Source of the DNA: Natronincola peptidivorans
GTDB taxonomy: Bacteria; Bacillota; Clostridia; Peptostreptococcales; Natronincolaceae
Assembly: GCF_900111615.1 (NCBI RefSeq)
Contig: NZ_FOHU01000020.1
Coordinates: 1 to 47,396, forward strand
Reading direction: 5' to 3'
Length of the DNA stretch: 47,396 nucleotides
Under the pieces are notes generated by a model. That model was not told the DNA's origin. It ran no database searches and worked only from the letters and a program-made list of their open reading frames with translations. Made by a program: the position numbers and the translations under genes. Each line of letters opens with the position of its first letter. Position 1 is the stretch's first letter. Positions 1-8,234 of this stretch are shown here, piece by piece.

Positions 1-194
1 CGATAATCTTGCATTTGAAACTTTAGAATTCTAGGGAGCTTATCAATCTTTAACTTCTGGTACTTAGGACTATTAGAGTCTTCAAAATTCAATTGGCGTA
101 AAGGGATGTTTCTAGAGACAAAGATTAAAAGTGTATAAAGTTCTTTTTGTAGATATTGAATATATAGTACTAAATAAGATATAATGGAGTTCAC
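1..194 (-). CDS. Transposase, N-terminal fragment (cut by window edge)
   Basis: An open frame of 64 codons runs on the minus strand from a GTG at 194 out of the window. A purine-rich AAAGGGTGG lies just upstream of the GTG. The reading contains NFEDSNSPKYQKLKIDKLP. As I remember it, a DDS(H/N)SPKYQK-type opening is typical of a family of DDE transposases common in clostridial genomes; I cannot name the IS family. Only the amino end is present, so neither catalytic residues nor the far terminal repeat can be checked. It sits 170 bp upstream of the first symporter gene and points away from it. The transposase call is moderate; that it is a coding fragment is more certain. Confidence 0.5.
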   Translation of the reverse strand, partial: MNSIISYLVLYIQYLQKELYTLLIFVSRNIPLRQLNFEDSNSPKYQKLKIDKLPRILKFQMQDY

Positions 195-298
195 AATGAC
201 CACCCTTTCTTTATTAATTGTGAGCTGGGAACTTCAATTATATCAAGAAATGGGGGGGCATTGTTTTTTTATACAAAAAAACTTTGAAACCTTTAAAA

Positions 299-341
299 TA
301 TAATGATTAGTTAGTAAAAAAAGAGTGTCAAACTTGACACT
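299..341 (+). promoter_or_regulatory. Candidate -10 box and operator-like inverted repeat before the first symporter
   Basis: A perfect TATAAT lies at 299-304, but I see no good -35 box at the right distance. At 324-341 there is a perfect inverted repeat, AGTGTCAA-AC-TTGACACT, with 8-base arms and a 2-base centre. It would sit just after the predicted transcription start and before the AAGGAG ribosome binding site at 355-360. A repressor binding site is the natural reading, which is inference. Confidence 0.4.
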
Positions 342-367
342 ACGAAAGTAAACAAAGGAGTGTTAAA

Positions 368-1513
368 ATGAAAAAACTAGGTTTACTACCTAAATTAATT
401 ATTGGCATCATAATTGGTATTATTCTTGGAACCACAAGAATTGAGTTTTTAGTAAGGCTATTAGTAACTTTTAGTGGAATTTTTGGTAACTTCTTGGGAT
501 ATGTTATCCCGCTACTAATTATTGGATTTGTTGCTCCTGGGATTGCAGAGCTAGGGAATAAAGCAGGAAAGCTACTTGGTATTACTGCAGGGATAGCTTA
601 TGCATCAACAGTACTAGCTGGAATATTAGCATTTGTTGCAGCTTCATTGATTTTACCAGCGATTATAACGGCTGGCAGAGAAACTGCGGCAGAGGGATTG
701 GTGGCAGAGCCTTACTTTGAAATACAAATGCCTGCTATCATGGGGATTATGACAGCCCTTGTAACTGCCTTTTTACTAGGACTAGGAATGGCAGCCATCA
801 AAAGCGATACTATGTTCCGATTTATGAAAGAGTTCCAACAGATTATTCAAAAAGTAATAGAAAGTATCATTATACCATTATTGCCTATACATATCGCTGG
901 GATTTTTTCCAGAATGGCTTATGCTGGGGAGGTAGCTGAAACCCTAGCTGTATTTGGCAGAGTATTTATCTTGGTTATTGCTATCCACATCATTTTCATT
1001 ATTTTCCAATACCTAGTTGCAGGATCTATTACTGGTGTCAATCCCTTTAGAGCGATAAAAAATATGCTGCCAGCTTATTTTACTGCAATTGGAACCCAGT
1101 CCTCAGCAGCAACGATACCAGTTACTGTTAGAAGTACATTGAACAATGATGTATCCGATGAGGTAGCAGAGTTTGCCATACCTCTATGTGCCACTATACA
1201 TTTAGCCGGTAGTACCATTGCATTAACAATGACGGCTATTGCTGTTATGGCCATTGAAGGCATGACCTTAGGCTTTGGAGAGGTATTACCATTTATTTTG
1301 ATGCTGGGTGTAACGATGGTGGCAGCTCCTGGTGTCCCTGGTGGTGCCATCATGGCGGCAGTAGGATTGCTAGAAACCATGCTGGGCTTTACTGATGGAC
1401 AGTTAGCATTGATGATGGCTCTATATATTGCTCAAGATAGCTTTGGAACTGCAGCAAATGTAACTGGTGATGGTGCCATAGCCTTGATTGTAAATAAATT
1501 TGCAAGGAGCTAA
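368..1513 (+). CDS. SLC1/DAACS-family cation symporter with atypical substrate site
   Basis: A 381-residue integral membrane protein of the dicarboxylate/amino-acid:cation symporter fold. AAGGAG at 355-360 sets the ATG start. HP1 is seen as TQSSAATIP (243-251), HP2 as APGVPGG near residue 317, and TM8 as DSFGTAANVTGDG (357-369). In GltPh-type aspartate and glutamate carriers TM7 carries NMDGT and TM8 carries an arginine (R397) that holds the substrate side-chain carboxylate. Here the TM7 motif is replaced by HLAGST and the arginine position is glycine (G360), while the TM8 Asn and Asp are kept (N364, D368). A neutral or non-amino-acid substrate is therefore more likely than glutamate (inference). 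The protein is also shorter than its neighbour downstream. Family confident, substrate unknown. Confidence 0.85.
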   Translation: MKKLGLLPKLIIGIIIGIILGTTRIEFLVRLLVTFSGIFGNFLGYVIPLLIIGFVAPGIAELGNKAGKLLGITAGIAYASTVLAGILAFVAASLILPAIITAGRETAAEGLVAEPYFEIQMPAIMGIMTALVTAFLLGLGMAAIKSDTMFRFMKEFQQIIQKVIESIIIPLLPIHIAGIFSRMAYAGEVAETLAVFGRVFILVIAIHIIFIIFQYLVAGSITGVNPFRAIKNMLPAYFTAIGTQSSAATIPVTVRSTLNNDVSDEVAEFAIPLCATIHLAGSTIALTMTAIAVMAIEGMTLGFGEVLPFILMLGVTMVAAPGVPGGAIMAAVGLLETMLGFTDGQLALMMALYIAQDSFGTAANVTGDGAIALIVNKFARS

Positions 1514-1541
1514 GGAAGAAATCAAGCACTAAATAAATATA

Positions 1542-1583
1542 AATCAAAAAGAAGAGGTAGTCAAACCTCTTCTTTTGATTTTT
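1542..1583 (+). terminator. Intrinsic terminator after the first symporter
   Basis: A hairpin with arms of about 16 bases (GAAGAGGT / ACCTCTTC at its core, extended by AATCAAAA / TTTTGATT with one bulged A) is followed by a short T run. It separates the two symporter genes into independent transcripts. Confidence 0.75.
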
Positions 1584-1759
1584 CTCCTTCATTTTATTGT
1601 CTTAGGTCAAAGAAACTACCAAATAAACTACCCGTATATGGAAGGATAGGGCATTGATATCAACGATGGTAAAAATTACATTTTTGAGAAAAAACAGGTG
1701 ATTTCAATAATCAAAAGTTATAGTAGATGTTTTATCAATGTGATGGTAAATTCTAAAAC

Positions 1760-1788
1760 TTGTGTCAATTCTTCTTACAAAGTATAAT
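1760..1788 (+). promoter_or_regulatory. SigA-type promoter for the second symporter
   Basis: TTGTGT (1760-1765), a 17-base spacer and a perfect TATAAT (1783-1788). The -35 box is weak, the -10 box and spacing are ideal. The leader to the ATG at 1851 is about 55 bases and contains repeated ATAATTAT blocks. Confidence 0.55.
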
Positions 1789-1850
1789 AAAACACAATGA
1801 TAATTATGTAATAATAATTATTGACAACTTTGGAGAAGGAGGCGACGCAA

Positions 1851-3128
1851 ATGACAAAACAGAAAATGGGTCTTACAACGAAAATCATGATAGGACTTGT
1901 TGCAGGTATGGTTACGGGTATTATTTTATATAATTTTCCTGCAGGAGTACTAAGAGATACCATTATCATTGATGGATTATTTCAGTTGGTAGGACAATTA
2001 TTCTTAAGAGCTATTTTGATGATGGTAGTACCACTGGTATTTGTATCACTAGTTAACGGTTCTGCCAGTATGGGAGATGTTAAAAAACTAGGTAGAATAG
2101 GGGTAAGAACGGTCTTATTCTATTTAGTAACAACAGCAGTTGCCATCTCTATAGCATTAGGATTAGCTTCAATTGTACAGCCTGGAGTAGGATTGGATCT
2201 TTCTGAGATTGTGACAAGGGAACCTAGTATTAATGAAGGTGTTCCACTGGTTGAGGTACTGATTGACATGATACCAAGAAATCCAATCGCTGCTATGTCT
2301 AGCGGTAATATGCTTCAAATCATTGTATTCGCAGTATTTATGGGAGTAGGTTTATCTGCTTTAGGAGAAAAGGTTAAACCAATTGTCAGTTTATTTGATC
2401 AGTTAAATGATTTGATGATGAAAATGGTTGGCTATGTTATGCTATTGGCTCCTTATGGTGTGTTTGCATTGATTGCTAGAACCTTTGCTAATGAAGGTTT
2501 TGATGTTATGATCCCTCTACTGAAATATATGGGAACAGTAATAACAGCCTTGATTATCCATGCAGTAATCACCTATGGTGGTCTATTAAAAGGATTTACA
2601 GGATTAAATCCAGTACGATTCTTTAAAAAGTTTTTACCAGCATTTTCAGTAGCTTTTTCTACTGCAAGTAGTGGGGCAACACTACCGGTTACAATGGAAA
2701 CAGTAGAAGAGAGGATTGGCGTATCAAAAAATATTGCTTCCTTTACCTTACCTTTAGGTGCTACTATCAATATGGATGGAACTGCTATCATGCAAGGGGC
2801 AGCCACTATTTTTATAGCGCAGGTATATGGTATTGAGCTAACCTTTGCTGCTATCATGACAGTAATATTAACAGCAACATTAGCATCTATTGGTACAGCT
2901 GGTGTTCCGGGGGTAGGATTAATCATGTTGTCTATGGTACTACAGTCTGTAGGACTACCTGTAGAAGGAATTGCATTAATTATGGGTATTGATAGACTGC
3001 TAGATATGTCAAGAACAGCTATCAATATTACAGGTGATGCAGTATGTACAGCTATCATAGCCAAAGCTGAAGGTGAGTTTGACCAAAGTATCTTTGATGC
3101 TGATGACACAAAAACCACTACTGTATAA
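1851..3128 (+). CDS. Glutamate/aspartate:cation symporter (DAACS family)
   Basis: Start chosen at the ATG at 1851, 9 bases after AGGAGG (1836-1841); a longer frame from a TTG at 1821 lacks a ribosome binding site. The 425-residue product shows the complete GltPh signature: HP1 SSGATLP, TM7 NMDGT, HP2 GVPGVG, and TM8 DMSRTAINITGD with the substrate-binding arginine at 388, Asn 392 and Asp 396. These residues define acidic amino-acid carriers coupled to Na+ or H+. It has its own promoter and follows a related gene with a degenerate substrate site, so the pair are ancient paralogues rather than a recent duplication. Together with arginine and histidine catabolic genes nearby it suggests amino-acid feeding. 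Confidence 0.93.
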   Translation: MTKQKMGLTTKIMIGLVAGMVTGIILYNFPAGVLRDTIIIDGLFQLVGQLFLRAILMMVVPLVFVSLVNGSASMGDVKKLGRIGVRTVLFYLVTTAVAISIALGLASIVQPGVGLDLSEIVTREPSINEGVPLVEVLIDMIPRNPIAAMSSGNMLQIIVFAVFMGVGLSALGEKVKPIVSLFDQLNDLMMKMVGYVMLLAPYGVFALIARTFANEGFDVMIPLLKYMGTVITALIIHAVITYGGLLKGFTGLNPVRFFKKFLPAFSVAFSTASSGATLPVTMETVEERIGVSKNIASFTLPLGATINMDGTAIMQGAATIFIAQVYGIELTFAAIMTVILTATLASIGTAGVPGVGLIMLSMVLQSVGLPVEGIALIMGIDRLLDMSRTAINITGDAVCTAIIAKAEGEFDQSIFDADDTKTTTV

Positions 3129-3141
3129 TAGATAAAATAAT

Positions 3142-3161
3142 GCCCTCCAGAACTGGAGGGC
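3142..3161. terminator. Hairpin between convergent genes
   Basis: Perfect inverted repeat GCCCTCCAG-AA-CTGGAGGGC between the plus-strand symporter and the minus-strand hydrolase. On the minus strand it is followed by an AT-rich run containing TTATTTT, so it may serve both directions. Confidence 0.65.
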
Positions 3162-4133
3162 TTAGTTATTCTTAAAGTCGATGATATGAGAATTTGTTTC
3201 TAAAATAGGCTTATAGATATTATTAAATTCGATTCGATAGTTAAACTCAACCCATTCTTGGTTTATGGGATCCTTGATATCAATATTTCTAATGATCAAA
3301 AGCTCTTCTCTCATATTGGATGCTTGTAGCAAAGGCAAGCCTGAAGGAGCCCATATACCACTTTTTCCCCAAAAGATGCTTCCAGTTACTTCATGGGAGC
3401 CTACGCAGTTGACTCCTAAACTCCAGACTTGATTATGTGCAGCCTTAGAAGAGTTCATTAGGTCCCATAAATAACCATAATAATTATCAGTTCGAATATT
3501 CATTAAGGAATAATCTCTGATGGCTTGTGCTCGCCAAGCGGCTATGGTCACAATGACATCTACATCATCAATAAAAGCATATTTTTTTGCTAGGTCCATA
3601 AAACATAAATCATAGCAGGTTAAAAAACCAAACCTTCCCCATTTTGTATCGATAACCAGTCTTTTATCAGAGCCTCTTTTAAAATAACGCTGCTCTAATG
3701 GTGTTAAAAAAATCTTATCATAAATAATAGACTCTTCATAATGATCAATTTTACTGTTGATAACATAGGTGGAGTTATAAAGACTACCATTTTTTTCTCT
3801 AGCATTATTTATAAATACATATTCCAGGCCCTTGCCATTATCAACTAGGCTATTTCTAATATTATTAAGACAGTTTTTTACTAAATTACTCTCACCAGCC
3901 CGGAGGTGATGAAAAATCTCCTGATCCTCAAGGGACTCCCAAATATACCCTGTTATAGCGAGCTCGGGGAAAATAACGATGTTTACCCTTTTTTCATGGG
4001 CTATCTCAATAATTTCTTCGATTTTTGCTAAGTTTTTATGCAAATCTATGGAAGTATTTATATTTGCTAGAAGAACAGTAGGACAATCCTCCTTGTGGGA
4101 AAAAACCCTCTCGACTATTTTTGAACGTAGCAT
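3162..4133 (-). CDS. Carbon-nitrogen hydrolase (nitrilase superfamily)
   Basis: A 323-residue protein with the nitrilase-fold catalytic triad in order: Glu57 in IFPELAITGY, Lys140 in IIYDKIFLTP, and Cys173 in FLTCYDLCF. Members cleave non-peptide C-N bonds of amides, nitriles or carbamoyl groups; the substrate cannot be read from the sequence. GAAGGAG lies 7 bases before the ATG. About 10 residues extend beyond the usual N-terminus. NAD kinase lies 75 bp upstream on the same strand, so co-transcription is possible, but I see no obvious functional link (glutamine-dependent NAD synthetase uses a similar domain, but this is a stand-alone hydrolase). Family sure, reaction unknown. Confidence 0.85.
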   Translation of the reverse strand: MLRSKIVERVFSHKEDCPTVLLANINTSIDLHKNLAKIEEIIEIAHEKRVNIVIFPELAITGYIWESLEDQEIFHHLRAGESNLVKNCLNNIRNSLVDNGKGLEYVFINNAREKNGSLYNSTYVINSKIDHYEESIIYDKIFLTPLEQRYFKRGSDKRLVIDTKWGRFGFLTCYDLCFMDLAKKYAFIDDVDVIVTIAAWRAQAIRDYSLMNIRTDNYYGYLWDLMNSSKAAHNQVWSLGVNCVGSHEVTGSIFWGKSGIWAPSGLPLLQASNMREELLIIRNIDIKDPINQEWVEFNYRIEFNNIYKPILETNSHIIDFKNN

Positions 4134-4208
4134 CTGCTTCTCCTTCTTTATGATAAATTTTGTTTTTAGCGAAAAGTACTTAGTGTTCTATAAACTGCTA
4201 TATATTTA

Positions 4209-5012
4209 TTATAAAAACTTAGTGATTACTTTACTCCAAAAGTCAAAATCTTTTAAACGCAGCATTTTAACTGTCTGTTGAGATAATTGCAAAGTTACTT
4301 CTGTAATACCTGCAAATCGATATTCTCTACCATCACTGACGATAACAATTGAGTTTTCGAATCTATACTCTGGATTAACTTTAATAACTGTTTCCGTTGG
4401 AAAAATCACACTAGATGTAAAGGAGCGATATGCGTTGGTATTTATTGGTGCTAAAGGTGTCACTTGCAGTATGTTAAGCTTAGGGTCCACAAGACTCCCT
4501 CCAACAGAGTAGTTATAAGCGGTACTGCCTGTAGAGGTAGCCACTAAAATACCGTCTCCACTAAAACGTTGTATTAGATGATTATTTACACAAATACTCA
4601 GGTGAATTGTTCTGGACTTATCACCCTTAATAACGATTTCGTTAATACCTCGAGTGTCTATACAGTTATCCCTAGTGCACACTGTTGCATCAATAGGGCT
4701 AATCTCTTCAATATAAAAATCTCCTGATACATATTTTTCTAAAAAGGTATCTATCTCATCTGGATCAATTTCAGCAAAAAAACCAAGATGTCCAGTATTA
4801 ATACACAAGAAAGGTGTATCAGGAAAATCATATCTATGCAAAGCTCTTAAAAAGGAGCCATCACCACCAATAGAAATTATGAGTTCCGCTTCATGATTAA
4901 AGGCATCAGAAACTTCAAAGCCTTGTGCTAGAAGCTGTTTTTTGAAATAAGCAGCAGTATCTATAGAAAATTTTGATTTACTATGTACGATATTTATAAT
5001 ACGTCTCTTCAT
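4209..5012 (-). CDS. nadK: NAD kinase
   Basis: A 267-residue cytoplasmic enzyme that phosphorylates NAD to NADP with ATP or polyphosphate. The diagnostic motifs are present: GGDGSFLRALH with GGDG at 49-52 (catalytic and phosphate binding), NTGHLGFFAE, and TSTGSTAYNYSVGG in the second domain. Length matches short Firmicutes NAD kinases. AAAGGAGG precedes the ATG at good spacing. The nitrilase-family gene follows 75 bp downstream. In many clostridia nadK sits with recN or argR; neither is here, so the gene appears to be in a separate locus. Confidence 0.94.
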   Translation of the reverse strand: MKRRIINIVHSKSKFSIDTAAYFKKQLLAQGFEVSDAFNHEAELIISIGGDGSFLRALHRYDFPDTPFLCINTGHLGFFAEIDPDEIDTFLEKYVSGDFYIEEISPIDATVCTRDNCIDTRGINEIVIKGDKSRTIHLSICVNNHLIQRFSGDGILVATSTGSTAYNYSVGGSLVDPKLNILQVTPLAPINTNAYRSFTSSVIFPTETVIKVNPEYRFENSIVIVSDGREYRFAGITEVTLQLSQQTVKMLRLKDFDFWSKVITKFL

Positions 5013-5443
5013 ATAATAGATCCTCCTTTTTTAAAGATAAAAAAAGCTATGAAACTCATCAACAGATGTGTATTGTTTACCATAAAACAATAGTTGAAGT
5101 CAATATTTTTTATTACTATATATTTGTTATTATACTATACTTTGACAATCATAATAATAGCTTTATATAAAATAATAAAAATATTAGGATAATTATTATC
5201 AGTACCCTTCATTTAGTCTTGCTATTCTCACTATATATTATAATACTTTTTCATAAAGCTTGATTTAAAGGGAGTCTTTCTATTGAACAAACTCCTGCAA
5301 GCTTATTTAAAGGATATAGTATTTGGATGATGATTTAGATGAAAACAAGGTCTAGTGATACACTTAAGAAAAGATGTATTTACTTGATATTTCATCCTTT
5401 AAAGCCTATAATAGTGAAGATAAGGAAAAAAGTGGGTGAAAAA
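5013..5443. other. Divergent intergenic region with two plus-strand promoters
   Basis: Very AT-rich spacer between nadK (minus) and the pseudouridine synthase gene (plus). It holds a good plus-strand promoter-like pair, TTGACA (5142-5147) with 18 bases to TATAAA (5166-5171), and the stronger promoter listed separately at 5384-5412. A 15-codon frame from a TTG at 5284 follows AAAGGGAG; I cannot tell whether it is translated. I see no larger gene here. Confidence 0.4.
5384..5412 (+). promoter_or_regulatory. SigA promoter for the pseudouridine synthase gene
   Basis: TTGATA (5384-5389), exactly 17 bases, then a perfect TATAAT (5407-5412). Transcription would begin near 5419, which rules out an upstream ATG at 5339 as the start on this transcript. 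Confidence 0.75.
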
Positions 5444-6364
5444 ATGATTATAAAGAGTCAACAAAGTGAAAACATGATTACCTATTTGGTTGAAGAAGTG
5501 GAAGGAAAGGAAACGATAAAAAATCTTTTGAAAAAGGAATTAAATGTTTCCAGTCGTCTTCTGACAAAGTTAAAAAAGAATCGTTCCATTTTTTTAAATA
5601 ATCATTATGTAAAATATCATGAAGAAGTAAATAAGGGAGATGTCATAAAAATTGTAATGACAGAGGAGCCCAATCAGTTTGTTCCAGAAGATATACCTTT
5701 TTCTATTGCCTATGAAGATGTGGATGTGATCATCGTCAACAAACAACCAGGCATTGTTACTCATCCTACAAAGGGGCATGCTATAGGTACTATTGCCAAC
5801 GCAGCACAGTATTACATAGAAACAAACAAATTAAACTGTAGAATAAGATTTGTAAATCGATTGGATATGGATACCTCTGGATTATTAATCATTGCAAAAA
5901 ATCCTTATACCCACCATGTCTTATCTGAGCAGATGCAATTAGATAAGATTGAAAAAAAGTATATTGCCTTCGTGCAAGGGGTTGTGGAAAAGGATTTTGA
6001 TACCATTGACCAACCCATAGGAAAACCTACAGAAGATGCAATAAAAAGAGTAGTAGGCCCTGAGGGGCAGAGATCCGTGACGAAATATAAAGTAATAGAA
6101 AGATATAAAAATGCTACTTTGATAGAGGTACAACTATTAACAGGAAGAACCCACCAAATAAGGGTGCATATGTCCCATATTGGTCATCCTTTAATAGGTG
6201 ACAGCTTATATGGCAAAAGCTCTGAGTTCATAGATCGACAAGCACTTCATGCAAGCTATTTAAAATTTTTGCAGCCAAGATATAAAGCGGTGGTAGAGAT
6301 AAAGGCAGATTTTCCAGAGGATTTGAAGCAATTACAGGATAAGCTAAGGAGTCATAATACATAA
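5444..6364 (+). CDS. RluA-family RNA pseudouridine synthase
   Basis: Start placed at the ATG at 5444 because the promoter at 5384-5412 begins transcription near 5419; GTGGGTG lies just upstream. A GTG at 5432 preceded by AAGGA is an alternative. The 306-residue product has an S4-like RNA-binding region in the first 80 residues and then the RluA catalytic domain. The catalytic Asp141 lies in RLDMDTSGLLI, and HQIRVHMSHIGHPLIGD is the family's C-terminal motif. It isomerises uridine in rRNA or tRNA; the target (RluD, RluC or RluA type) cannot be set from sequence. A strong terminator follows. Confidence 0.92.
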   Translation: MIIKSQQSENMITYLVEEVEGKETIKNLLKKELNVSSRLLTKLKKNRSIFLNNHYVKYHEEVNKGDVIKIVMTEEPNQFVPEDIPFSIAYEDVDVIIVNKQPGIVTHPTKGHAIGTIANAAQYYIETNKLNCRIRFVNRLDMDTSGLLIIAKNPYTHHVLSEQMQLDKIEKKYIAFVQGVVEKDFDTIDQPIGKPTEDAIKRVVGPEGQRSVTKYKVIERYKNATLIEVQLLTGRTHQIRVHMSHIGHPLIGDSLYGKSSEFIDRQALHASYLKFLQPRYKAVVEIKADFPEDLKQLQDKLRSHNT

Positions 6365-6433
6365 AGGTAACAACTTCATCTACAGAGAAACTCCTAAACT
6401 CTATTTTACAAAATACAAAAAAACTCTTAAAAC

Positions 6434-6471
6434 AAAAAACTCTTAAAACATTGATTTTAAGAGTTTTTTTG
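6434..6471. terminator. Intrinsic terminator, shared by pseudouridine synthase gene and tRNA remnant
   Basis: AAAAACTCTTAAAA-CATTGA-TTTTAAGAGTTTTT is a long perfect hairpin flanked by T runs on either strand. It ends the plus-strand gene and lies directly downstream of the tRNA remnant on the minus strand, as an intrinsic terminator would behind a functional tRNA. The 15 bases before it repeat part of the arm. Confidence 0.75.
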
Positions 6472-6476
6472 TATTT

Positions 6477-6545
6477 TGGTGGAGATAAGTAGACTTGAAC
6501 CCCTGCCCTCTTGGCTTTTAACCAAATCTGTGATTTTCCCAAATA
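6477..6545 (-). pseudogene. Decayed tRNA gene (3' half of a tRNA-Ala-like sequence)
   Basis: On the minus strand the sequence ends with a TTCAA T-loop, an acceptor strand and an encoded CCA at 6479-6477. The 39 bases from 6475 match the intact tRNA-Ala(GGC) region from 10472 at 36 positions. The anticodon arm is altered, with a loop reading TTAAAAG, one T-stem pair is broken, and no credible D arm or 5' acceptor strand can be found. A terminator hairpin still follows it. It is therefore a broken tRNA gene, or a tRNA 3' end duplicated by integration, rather than a functional tRNA. Confidence 0.7.
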
Positions 6546-6827
6546 AGGACATTAATAGGGGTTATAGCTATTATAGGGGTGGTATGGGTTACATACTGGC
6601 TGATAAGCAGATGGATATAGGTGGTATCTATGATTCACATTAAAGACTTCTTTTATTGGCTTAGCTAACATTATATGGCTGATCTTCAAGGGCGGTGCTT
6701 CAATCCATGAAAAACCTAATAAAATAGATTAATCAATGAAATACCATACTAATACTTAATGAAACAACAATAATAGAATATGGTATAATAAATAAACAGA
6801 AAATATGATTATTTGAGGGATATGATT
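6546..6827. other. Intergenic region before the two-component system
   Basis: No gene seen. A TATAAT at 6784-6789 sits about 40 bases before the kinase start, with no convincing -35 box. Short GGTAT/ATACC-type repeats occur (for example GGGGTGGTATGGGTT near 6576) but form no clear hairpin. Confidence 0.35.
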
Positions 6828-8234
6828 ATGTCGAAAGAACATTTTTTCTTATATCTAGCTTATGGTTTGACCTATATTTTGATGGGTATCTTTGCAAGCT
6901 ACAAGAAAGACCAAGAGGTAAGTCAGCTACCTTTGGTAAAATCCTTAAAGTATTTAGGGGTTTTTGGCATTACTCATGGGTTGTCTGAGTGGGTTACTAT
7001 GGTGGTCATTGCTGATTTATATCCGGACCTTTATGTATACCTTTTTATCATAAAGCAATTTTTAAAGGCGATTTCCTTTGCATTTTTGATAGGCTTTGGA
7101 ACCACATTGTTACCGAAGGATATTAGCTATAGAAGGATTATGAATAAGCTTCCAATAATACTGCTGGCAGTTTGGGGCAGCGGGTTCATTCTTTTAATGG
7201 CAAGACATGGTTTGCTTTATCATCTTATAAGGCCACAATATAATGTTATATTATTACGCTATTTCATGGGACTGCCGGCAGGAGTAATTACAGCTTTTGC
7301 ATTAGGATTACAGGCTAAGCTGATGCATAAGAGAAATTTAGGTATAATCGCTAAGAAATATAAGCATCTAGCCTATATTTTTCTTGTTTATGGATTAGTA
7401 GATGGGTTGATTGTAAGGGAGATGGAATTTTTTCCTGCAAATGTTATTAATAATCAAGCCTTTCTACAATGGTTTGGATTTCCTATACAAATTGTAAAAA
7501 TCATCGTTGGAATTGGCATTAATATTCTATTGATTAGAGTAATAGAAACCTTTGGCTGGGAACAGAAAGAAAGACTAAAGCAGTTGCAGCAGCGTAAGAT
7601 TGCCGATGAGGAAAGAAGAAAACTGGGACTGGAAATACATGATAGTATTATTCAGAGTATCTATGCAGCTAATTTAAAATTGCAATGTTTGATAAATAAT
7701 AATAATAATAAAGACAAAGCAGCCCATGAACTGATGCAGGAAATAAAAATTGATCTAGGGGATACTATTAGGAAAACTAGAGAATTTATATCTACCACCT
7801 CTATACAGACAGTTGAGTTACAGGATTTAAACAATAGTATTGTCCAATTGGCTAAAACATTTAATAGCAATCAGGATATTAAAATTCATGTAGAATCTCA
7901 AATGCCACAATTAGATTTAAGGGAGTTATCTGCTGAAAAATCCAGCCAAATTTATTATATAGTTCAGGAAGCTGTTAGCAATGTTATAAAGCATTCCAAA
8001 GGGAATAACGCTAAGGTTTTATTAAAAACAGAAGATGCTTTTCTTCATATTAAAATCATTGATGATGGTGTAGGTATTCAGTTTGATAGTATAGACGCAA
8101 AAAAACAGTTTGGTATTATCTCCATGAAGAAAAGAACTGAAGCAGTTGGAGGAACCTTTAAAATAAAAAATCTTAAACCGGGAACAGAAGTTGAATTGAT
8201 AGTACCGTGGGAGGACTCAAATGATGGTGAATAA
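6828..8234 (+). CDS. Membrane sensor histidine kinase (NarL-type, HisKA_3)
   Basis: Start set at the ATG at 6828, 7 bases after GAGGGA; ATG 6822 and TTG 6813 are too close to it or upstream of it. The 468-residue protein has several hydrophobic segments in its first 230 residues, typical of an integral membrane sensor, then a linker. The HisKA_3 dimerisation domain has the phospho-acceptor His271 in GLEIHDSIIQ. The ATPase has the N box QEAVSNVIKHS, G1 IDDGVGI and FGIISMKKRTEAVGG. The next gene overlaps it by 14 bases and encodes the cognate response regulator. The signal is unknown. The lipoprotein gene with FMN-binding repeats that follows is the most likely nearby target (inference). Confidence 0.9.
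   Translation: MSKEHFFLYLAYGLTYILMGIFASYKKDQEVSQLPLVKSLKYLGVFGITHGLSEWVTMVVIADLYPDLYVYLFIIKQFLKAISFAFLIGFGTTLLPKDISYRRIMNKLPIILLAVWGSGFILLMARHGLLYHLIRPQYNVILLRYFMGLPAGVITAFALGLQAKLMHKRNLGIIAKKYKHLAYIFLVYGLVDGLIVREMEFFPANVINNQAFLQWFGFPIQIVKIIVGIGINILLIRVIETFGWEQKERLKQLQQRKIADEERRKLGLEIHDSIIQSIYAANLKLQCLINNNNNKDKAAHELMQEIKIDLGDTIRKTREFISTTSIQTVELQDLNNSIVQLAKTFNSNQDIKIHVESQMPQLDLRELSAEKSSQIYYIVQEAVSNVIKHSKGNNAKVLLKTEDAFLHIKIIDDGVGIQFDSIDAKKQFGIISMKKRTEAVGGTFKIKNLKPGTEVELIVPWEDSNDGE

Noticed and set aside
5284-5331. 15-codon leader peptide after AAAGGGAG
   Set aside because: TTG start, no attenuator structure after it, and no regulatory codon run; too little to call a gene.
5339-5443. N-terminal extension of the pseudouridine synthase from an ATG at 5339
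   Set aside because: No ribosome binding site, and the near-consensus promoter at 5384-5412 lies inside it.
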